A stretch of 26,241 bases of DNA from positions 1 through 26,241 of the forward strand of contig CAJLHL010000021.1 in the NCBI GenBank assembly GCA_905206455.1, written 5' to 3'. This document shows, piece after piece, positions 21,586 through 26,241 of the stretch (the first letter of the stretch is position 1; each line of letters opens with the position of its first letter). The translations under genes were made by a program, and so were the position numbers. This stretch comes from an uncultured Eubacteriales bacterium (GTDB lineage Bacteria > Bacillota > Clostridia > Peptostreptococcales > Anaerovoracaceae). The notes beneath the pieces are model-generated. The model saw nothing but the letters and a program-made list of their open reading frames with translations. It did no database searches and had not been told where the DNA came from.

Positions 21586-23187
21586 CTACACCTGCGGGGC
21601 GAATACCCGGAGGACTCGTCCGGCAAATCGCTTCATGAGATTCATTTTTTTGTAGTCCGACATCGTAATCCGATGCGAATCGGCGAAAGTTCTGTGGAAA
21701 TCTTCGGTGATATCTTTCAGAACATCGTTTTCGAAAATCAGGCAGGCGCATTCGTAATGAAGATAAAGACTGCGGAAGTCGAGATTGATCGTTCCTACTG
21801 CCGCGATGTTGCCGTCGGCCTCCACCACTTTGGAGTGAACAAAGCCCGGCGTATATTCGTAGATGTGAACGCCTGCTTCCAGCAGTTCCGGATAATAGGT
21901 CTTTCCGATGAGATTGACCGTCTTCTTGTCCGGAATATACGGCAGGAGAATCCGCACGTCAATTCCGCTTTTTGCCGCGCGCTTCAGGGCATTGAGCATT
22001 TCATCATCTAAGACCAGATAGGGGGTCATGATGTGGACATAATCCACTGCCGAATGAATGATGTTCAGATAGATGCTCTGCGCTACCGATACAGGGGAGT
22101 GAGGTCCGTCGCCGTAGGGGATGATAAAACCGTCCCCTTCCCGGGGAACTCTGTCGCTGCGTACGCTGACATACGGCTGATAGAGTTTCGCATCCTGAGA
22201 AACCGTAGTATTCCAAAGCTGAAGAAACATCAGCGTATAATTTCGCACCGCGTCTCCCTGCAGTAGAAAACAGTTATCTTTCCACTTGCCGAACCGCTCT
22301 TCTTTATTGATATATTCGTCGGCCAGATTGATGCCGCCGCTGAAAGCGGCTTTTCCGTCGATGACGAGTATTTTTCTGTGATCCCGGTTATTGTAATGAG
22401 TGGAGAAAAACGGCGTGACCTTGGCGAAAGTCTTCGCTTTAATGCCCATAGAGGTCAGCGTCGATACGTAATCTCTCGGAAGCGTCGTCATGCATCCGAT
22501 GTCATCGTACATCACCCGGACTTCTACGCCGGAACGGGCTTTTCTCTGCAGGATTTCCAGAATCGTATTCCAGAAGATTCCTTCACGAATGATGAAAAAT
22601 TCGAGAAAAATAAAAGATTCCGCCTTTTCGAGCTGTCTCACGATCTCCGGGAAAGCGTCGTCGCCCAGCGGAAAATACTTTACGGAGGTGTTGCGGTAAG
22701 ATGCATAACCGCCGGCGTTTTCGATGTATTGAGACAGCGCGGAGACCCTCCGGTTTTGCGCGCGAAGCGCGTCGCGGACTTCCGGGGCGGTGCGGGAATA
22801 TTTCTCCGTATCTTCCAGCGATTGACGCACCGCTTTTGTGGATGCGATAGACCCGATATTATAGTGCGACAGCAGATAGAGCATGGATCCGAAGAAAGGA
22901 AGCAGAGCCACCGGAATAATCCAGGAGATCTTATAGGTCGGATTGCTCTCACTGTTGAGGATGACGATAAAAATTCCGGCGCTGGCCAGAACCATAAAGA
23001 GCAGAATCACTTCTTTTGTATGGCGCTCACTCCAGGAGAAAGTCACCGCAGCCAAGACTACCACCTGAAGAATGATCAGCAGAGCAGAGATACAGATGCG
23101 ACTGAAGATGAGCCTAAATATGGAATTTTTTGGAACTGTTTTAATTTTCTCCAAATCATAGTCTCTGATTTTTCTCGGATTACTCAT
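21586..23187 (-). CDS. cls: Cardiolipin synthase (phospholipase D type)
   Basis: A 533-residue membrane enzyme that condenses two phosphatidylglycerol molecules to cardiolipin. Three hydrophobic helices lie in the first 110 residues (near 26-46, 58-77, 86-105). Two PLD/HKD motifs follow: DHRKILVIDG near 267 and HSKVVEADG near 449, each with the downstream GGIN or GTINLDFRS element. The length suits the Gram-positive family. ATG 23187 is chosen because AAGGAAG stands just upstream; a 50-residue in-frame extension crosses the promoter at 23289-23318 and has no ribosome site. It is a single-gene unit with its own promoter and terminator. Substrate preference within the Cls family cannot be read from sequence. 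Confidence 0.92.
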   Translation of the reverse strand: MSNPRKIRDYDLEKIKTVPKNSIFRLIFSRICISALLIILQVVVLAAVTFSWSERHTKEVILLFMVLASAGIFIVILNSESNPTYKISWIIPVALLPFFGSMLYLLSHYNIGSIASTKAVRQSLEDTEKYSRTAPEVRDALRAQNRRVSALSQYIENAGGYASYRNTSVKYFPLGDDAFPEIVRQLEKAESFIFLEFFIIREGIFWNTILEILQRKARSGVEVRVMYDDIGCMTTLPRDYVSTLTSMGIKAKTFAKVTPFFSTHYNNRDHRKILVIDGKAAFSGGINLADEYINKEERFGKWKDNCFLLQGDAVRNYTLMFLQLWNTTVSQDAKLYQPYVSVRSDRVPREGDGFIIPYGDGPHSPVSVAQSIYLNIIHSAVDYVHIMTPYLVLDDEMLNALKRAAKSGIDVRILLPYIPDKKTVNLIGKTYYPELLEAGVHIYEYTPGFVHSKVVEADGNIAAVGTINLDFRSLYLHYECACLIFENDVLKDITEDFHRTFADSHRITMSDYKKMNLMKRFAGRVLRVFAPQV

Positions 23188-23288
23188 ATTCTTCCTTTCG
23201 ATCTGATGATTGCTTCTAAAATAGTATGTTCGCTGTGACAGGAATTCATTTATTGTTTGCTGTATTTTTTCGCATAAAACACAGAAAC

Positions 23289-23318
23289 AGTATAACACAG
23301 TGGATTTTTTTTGTCCAA
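23289..23318 (-). promoter_or_regulatory. Sigma-A promoter of cls
   Basis: On the minus strand TTGGAC (23318-23313) and TATACT (23294-23289) are 18 bases apart, with TGT directly before the -10 box (extended -10). The leader is about 95 nt. Confidence 0.6.
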
Positions 23319-23343
23319 AGAGACGTGAAATTTTCAAGCAAAC

Positions 23344-23372
23344 GCATGATTTGGCCGTGTCTGCACATACTG
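23344..23372 (+). promoter_or_regulatory. Possible sigma-G promoter of the spoVA operon
   Basis: GCATG (23344-23348) fits the sigma-F/G -35 pattern GYATR, and CATACTG (23366-23372), 17 bases on, is one base from the -10 pattern CATNNTA. spoVA operons are known sigma-G targets in Bacillus and clostridia. The motif is short and could be chance. Confidence 0.4.
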
Positions 23373-23487
23373 TCTTTGACTCGATTCCGCAGACGTCTCA
23401 TATCTTCGGAACGGAAGATCTCCGCTGTGCGATGGCGGCCGCAGGGAATCAGAAATAAGATTTTGAAAAGAAAAGAGGAGGCAAGAT

Positions 23488-23919
23488 ATGGATTACAAAA
23501 AATACTCTCAGGGTTTCAGTCCGTCACCCACGTATATCAAAAATATCGTTCTGGCGTTTTTCGTAGGAGGAGCGATCTGCGAGCTGGGTTATCTGATTCA
23601 GGCGGGGCTGATCGCCACGGGGATGGACAGGGAACTGGCGGGGATCTGGTCTACGGTAGCCCTGATCTGCGGAGCTCAGATCATCACGGGACTGGGATGG
23701 TACAATACCCTGGGCCGGATCGGCGGAGCCGGCGCAGCGGTGCCGATTACCGGGTTTGCGAATTCTATTGTAGCTCCGGCGATGGAATATAAAAAGGAAG
23801 GCGTCGTCATGGGCGTAGGAGCTAAGATCTTCAGTCTGGCGGGGCCGGTGCTGGCCGTCGGCTTTTCTCTTTCCGTCGTCATCGGCGTAGTCTACATGCT
23901 CATCGGCAGAATTCTTTAG
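23488..23919 (+). CDS. spoVAC: Stage V sporulation protein AC
   Basis: A 143-residue inner-membrane protein with about four hydrophobic helices and conserved SpoVAC sequence (SPSPTYIKN near residue 11, GRIGGAGAAVPITGFANS near 76). In Bacillus SpoVAC is a mechanosensitive channel component that carries dipicolinic acid into the forespore and out on germination. AGAGGAGG (23474-23481) serves ATG 23488. It is the first gene of the minimal spoVAC-D-E set typical of clostridia; spoVAA, spoVAB and spoVAF are not here. Confidence 0.95.
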   Translation: MDYKKYSQGFSPSPTYIKNIVLAFFVGGAICELGYLIQAGLIATGMDRELAGIWSTVALICGAQIITGLGWYNTLGRIGGAGAAVPITGFANSIVAPAMEYKKEGVVMGVGAKIFSLAGPVLAVGFSLSVVIGVVYMLIGRIL

Positions 23920-23931
23920 GAGGCGGATATT

Positions 23932-25080
23932 ATGGCAGAGATAAAGGAAATGGCGGAAAAAATCCGGCAGGCGGAAAGAGGGGAAACTCCTGATGACGCG
24001 GCGGGAAGAGCCAAGGCGGCAAAAGAAAAACAGGAACGCAGGGGAATAGCGGATGAGATCTGTAAAAGAATCGGGAATAGGACATTTGAATATACCAATC
24101 GCCCCTGCATCATCGGCGCCGGTAGCGTAGCGGGAGAGATGGAGGGACAGGGACCTCAGGCGAAGTGGTTCGATATGATTCTGCAGGACGATTCTATGGG
24201 AGAAGAAACCTGGGAAAAATCGGAGTCCAAGATGTTCCGCACGGCGGTGGAATATGCTCTGAAAGATGCGGGGCTTCACCGCCGGCAGATCGACGCGATA
24301 CTGTGCGGTGATCTGCTCAATCAGCTGATGGCGTCTTCTTTTATGGTTCGCGATCTGAATATTCCGTTTCTGGGGCTTTACGGTGCGTGTTCCACGATGA
24401 CGGAATCTATGCTGGTCGGAGGCGCGATGGTGGACGGCGGTTATTGCCGCAACGTACTCGCGGGGGCTTCCAGCCACTTTTCCACTGCGGAACGTCAGTT
24501 CCGCCTTCCGCTGGAACACGGAAATCAGCGGGATCTCACGGCGCAGTGGACCGCCACCGCTTCCGGAGCCGTGGTCATATCATCTGAGCGAAAGAGCCAT
24601 ATCTGTCTGACCCATGCTACCATCGGAAGAATCGTGGATCCGGGAATTACCGATTCTAATTGTATGGGTGCGGCGATGGCTCCCGCAGCTTTCGATACGA
24701 TTCGAAATCATCTGGAGGATCTGGGAAGAACACCAAAAGATTACGATCTGATTCTCACAGGGGATCTGGGTAATGTGGGCCGGAGAATCCTGGTGGACTT
24801 CTCAGAGCAGGGATCTAAGCTGCCGGAACTGAAATCAGTTTATGACGACTGCGGCTCTATGATTTTCGATACGTCAAAACAGGATGTTCACTCCGGGGGC
24901 AGCGGATGCGGCTGTTCCGGTTCGATTATCGCAGGAAGAATCTGCAGACAGATGGAAGAGGGCAAGATCAGGCGCGCTATGCTGATATCCACCGGAGCTC
25001 TGATGTCCACCATCAGCAGCCAGCAGGGCGAATCCATTCCGGGCATCGCTCATGCGGTGACGATAGAATATATGCCGTAG
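23932..25080 (+). CDS. spoVAD: Stage V sporulation protein AD with N-terminal extension
   Basis: A 382-residue thiolase-fold protein that binds dipicolinic acid as part of the SpoVA channel on the spore inner membrane. Family sequence includes GQGPQAKWFD, GLYGACSTMTES, AERQFRLPLEHGNQR, DCGSMIFDTSKQDVHSGGSGCGCS and the C-terminal STISSQQGESIPGIAHAV. The usual length is near 340. Here about 45 extra residues, rich in Glu, Lys, Arg and Ala (about 1-48), precede the first family segment. ATG 23932 has GGAGG eight bases upstream, and no internal ATG with a ribosome site was seen near the conserved start, so the extension appears real. It sits 12 bases after spoVAC. Confidence 0.95.
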   Translation: MAEIKEMAEKIRQAERGETPDDAAGRAKAAKEKQERRGIADEICKRIGNRTFEYTNRPCIIGAGSVAGEMEGQGPQAKWFDMILQDDSMGEETWEKSESKMFRTAVEYALKDAGLHRRQIDAILCGDLLNQLMASSFMVRDLNIPFLGLYGACSTMTESMLVGGAMVDGGYCRNVLAGASSHFSTAERQFRLPLEHGNQRDLTAQWTATASGAVVISSERKSHICLTHATIGRIVDPGITDSNCMGAAMAPAAFDTIRNHLEDLGRTPKDYDLILTGDLGNVGRRILVDFSEQGSKLPELKSVYDDCGSMIFDTSKQDVHSGGSGCGCSGSIIAGRICRQMEEGKIRRAMLISTGALMSTISSQQGESIPGIAHAVTIEYMP

Positions 25081-25096
25081 CGGATGTTACGGCAGG

Positions 25097-25120
25097 ATAT
25101 TGTGAATATATTCACAATAT
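25097..25120. repeat. Perfect 24-bp palindrome between spoVAD and spoVAE
   Basis: The 12-base arm ATATTGTGAATA is followed directly by its exact reverse complement. The centre is TTGTGA-ATATAT-TCACAA, the TGTGA-N6-TCACA form of CRP/FNR-family operators. As RNA it would form a 10-bp hairpin with a four-base loop, 21 bases before the spoVAE start. Confidence 0.9.
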
Positions 25121-25141
25121 GAAGAAAGGACAAGATTTATA

Positions 25142-25513
25142 ATGGAAATTGATATTTTTGAAATGATTCGCGTCTTCGCAGTAGGCGGCGCCATCTGTAT
25201 CATCGGTCAGCTTCTGCTGGATTTTACAAATCTCAATGCGCCTAAAATTCTCGTACTGTTCGTAGCGTCCGGGGCGATACTCACCGCTGTGGGGCTGTAT
25301 GATCCCATTGTGGAATTCGCTTCAAACGGCGCTACCGTACCTCTGCCGGGCTTTGGATATTCTCTGGTCAAGGGAGTGATGAAGGGGATCGAGAGCGATG
25401 GCTGGATCGGCGTGTTTACCGGGGGCATAAAAAATACGGCCGCCGGGATTACGGCTGCCGTAGTATTTGGATATCTGGTCGCTGTCGTTTCCGACACAAA
25501 GTCGAAGCGATAA
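25142..25513 (+). CDS. spoVAE: Stage V sporulation protein AE (SpoVAEb type)
   Basis: A 123-residue membrane protein with about four hydrophobic helices and SpoVAE sequence (VGGAICIIGQ near 16, VPLPGFGYSLVKGV near 66). It is the third subunit of the dipicolinic-acid channel. ATG 25142 overlaps the TAA of a seven-codon frame (25119-25142, MKKGQDL) that begins in the palindrome. AAAGGA (25125-25130) is a rather distant ribosome site. The 61-base gap after spoVAD is longer than between the other two genes and holds the 24-bp palindrome, so spoVAE may be separately controlled. Confidence 0.93.
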   Translation: MEIDIFEMIRVFAVGGAICIIGQLLLDFTNLNAPKILVLFVASGAILTAVGLYDPIVEFASNGATVPLPGFGYSLVKGVMKGIESDGWIGVFTGGIKNTAAGITAAVVFGYLVAVVSDTKSKR

Positions 25514-25533
25514 AAAATAATATTCGCTTTTTA
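25505..25533 (+). terminator. Terminator overlapping the spoVAE stop codon
   Basis: AAGCGA (25505-25510) pairs with TCGCTT (25524-25529), and the stem runs into a TTTTT tail. The stem is short with a 13-base AT loop, so it may be weak. Confidence 0.5.
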
Positions 25534-25544
25534 CCGGGACGGAC

Positions 25545-25617
25545 ACTGCAGGACGAAAAAGAGCATTTTCAAATTTTCCTGTCCGGCGGCGGACGATTGT
25601 TCTTCGTGTCCTGCAGT
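25545..25617. repeat. Nested inverted repeats between convergent genes
   Basis: ACTGCAGGAC (25545-25554) and GTCCTGCAGT (25608-25617) are perfect 10-bp inverted copies; beyond them ACGAAGAA/TTTTTCG-like sequence pairs partly. Inside lies GTCCG-GCGG-CGGAC (25581-25594). The structure can fold on either strand and may help terminate the convergent transcripts. Confidence 0.6.
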
Positions 25618-25638
25618 CCCGCGGATTTGCAGATATCT

Positions 25639-26046
25639 TTATTCGGAGAGAATTTTTTCTTCCAGCAGAGTTGCGGCATCCTCCACACAGCCGGAACAGC
25701 TTCTGAGTTTCGGCCGTCCTTTGCCGCCCAACAACTCTCTGCAGATGACGGAAGTGTTTTTCTCCCGGAAGGCGTCCTGCAGTTCTCTCATGAGTTTATA
25801 TGTCTTCTGTTTTGTGGACGGCGCTTCAAGATTTGCGTCGCTTGAGAGTGCGCTGGCGATCATCAGCATCCCGCATACGGCGCCGCAGGTTTCATTGGCG
25901 CCCATTCCAAAACCAAAGCCTTCCGACATGCGGAAGACGTCTTTTTCATCCATTCCGATGACGTCCGAAAATGTACAGGCGACCGCCTGGGCGCAGTTAT
26001 ATCCGCTGTGGTGTTTTTTTACCGCTTCTTCCGCTCTTTTTCCCAT
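25639..26046 (-). CDS. C_GCAxxG_C_C family cysteine-motif protein
   Basis: A 135-residue protein of the C_GCAxxG_C_C family, found mostly in anaerobes. Spaced cysteines occur as YNCAQAV near 17, ETCGAVCGM near 53, ICRELLG near 102 and SCSGCVEDAA near 117. The pattern suggests metal or redox-cofactor binding, but no reaction is established. No signal peptide or membrane helix is visible. AAGGAG lies about 12 bases before ATG 26046, somewhat far. It is transcribed towards spoVAE from its own promoter; a link to sporulation is not supported. Confidence 0.88.
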   Translation of the reverse strand: MGKRAEEAVKKHHSGYNCAQAVACTFSDVIGMDEKDVFRMSEGFGFGMGANETCGAVCGMLMIASALSSDANLEAPSTKQKTYKLMRELQDAFREKNTSVICRELLGGKGRPKLRSCSGCVEDAATLLEEKILSE

Positions 26047-26135
26047 AAATTACTTCATCTCCTTTTTATTAAATCGCTGTTTATTCGTGTCATGTTTTTC
26101 TCTTACTGTCAGGGCTGCAGACACTGATAAACTAT

Positions 26136-26164
26136 ATTATACCGTCGAATTCCCCGAATCGCAA
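26136..26164 (-). promoter_or_regulatory. Sigma-A promoter of the C_GCAxxG_C_C gene
   Basis: On the minus strand TTGCGA (26164-26159) and TATAAT (26141-26136) are 17 bases apart. The leader to 26046 is about 83 nt. Further right, two small hairpins (TCCGG-ATG-CCGGA and AGTATC-TTTC-GATACT at 26200-26215) are seen but no gene. Confidence 0.75.
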
Positions 26165-26241
26165 CAGAGACCGGATTCACGTCTTTCCGGATGCCGGAGA
26201 GTATCTTTCGATACTGGCGAGGACTTCTGCTTAACCGAGAA

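Larger units (their letters stand above)
23188..23487. other. Divergent intergenic region between cls and spoVAC
   Basis: It contains the cls promoter (minus strand, 23289-23318) and a sigma-G-like promoter candidate for spoVAC (plus strand, 23344-23372). Open frames crossing it overlap spoVAC or extend cls without ribosome sites and are not believed. Confidence 0.6.

Noticed and set aside
23226..23792. A 188-codon plus-strand frame across the cls-spoVAC gap.
   Set aside because: It overlaps spoVAC in another frame, starts without a ribosome site and crosses the cls promoter.
1..26241. Mobile elements, CRISPR arrays, tRNA or rRNA genes.
   Set aside because: No transposase or integrase-like protein, regularly spaced repeat or tRNA-like cloverleaf was recognised by eye; a covariance-model scan would be decisive for small RNAs.

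Overview
The window looks like chromosome of an anaerobic, endospore-forming member of the Bacillota (class Clostridia), with coding GC around 50%. The evidence is an NADH-linked trimeric [FeFe]-hydrogenase operon, spoVAC-spoVAD-spoVAE, a DUF1292 protein, SLH surface-protein architecture, and strong AAGGAGG-type ribosome sites with some GTG/TTG starts. I cannot place it to genus. I see no insertion sequence, phage gene, CRISPR array, tRNA or rRNA.

Region 1-9134 (+): an AT-rich leader with a candidate promoter, then ten closely spaced genes ending in a terminator. The order is DRTGG protein, RsbW/SpoIIAB-like ATPase, sensory-type [FeFe]-hydrogenase (HydS-like), second DRTGG protein, PHP phosphoesterase, NuoE-like subunit (HydC), orphan histidine-kinase-type ATPase, small thioredoxin-fold ferredoxin-like protein, NuoF-like subunit (HydB), and catalytic hydrogenase HydA. 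The last block encodes the enzyme that exchanges electrons among NAD(H), probably ferredoxin, and H2. The first block looks like a H2- or redox-sensing and phosphosignalling module co-transcribed with it. The genes are recognisable by family, but the logic of the regulatory half is not known to me, and this is the most interesting part of the window.

Region 9135-16656: hisC and uvrC (+); a convergent DUF1292 gene (-) behind a shared terminator; then, from a divergent promoter region, a secreted SLH/transglutaminase-like protein and a PepD-type M20 peptidase (+). A very strong bidirectional terminator follows.

Region 16655-23320 (-): a marR - ABC - ABC operon encoding a heterodimeric multidrug-type exporter with one consensus and one degenerate ATP site, then a cardiolipin synthase with its own promoter and terminator.

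Region 23340-26241: spoVAC-spoVAD-spoVAE (+), the dipicolinic-acid channel module, with a possible sigma-G promoter and a perfect 24-bp palindrome of CRP/FNR-operator type between spoVAD and spoVAE. A convergent C_GCAxxG_C_C cysteine-motif protein (-) has a near-consensus promoter at the right edge.
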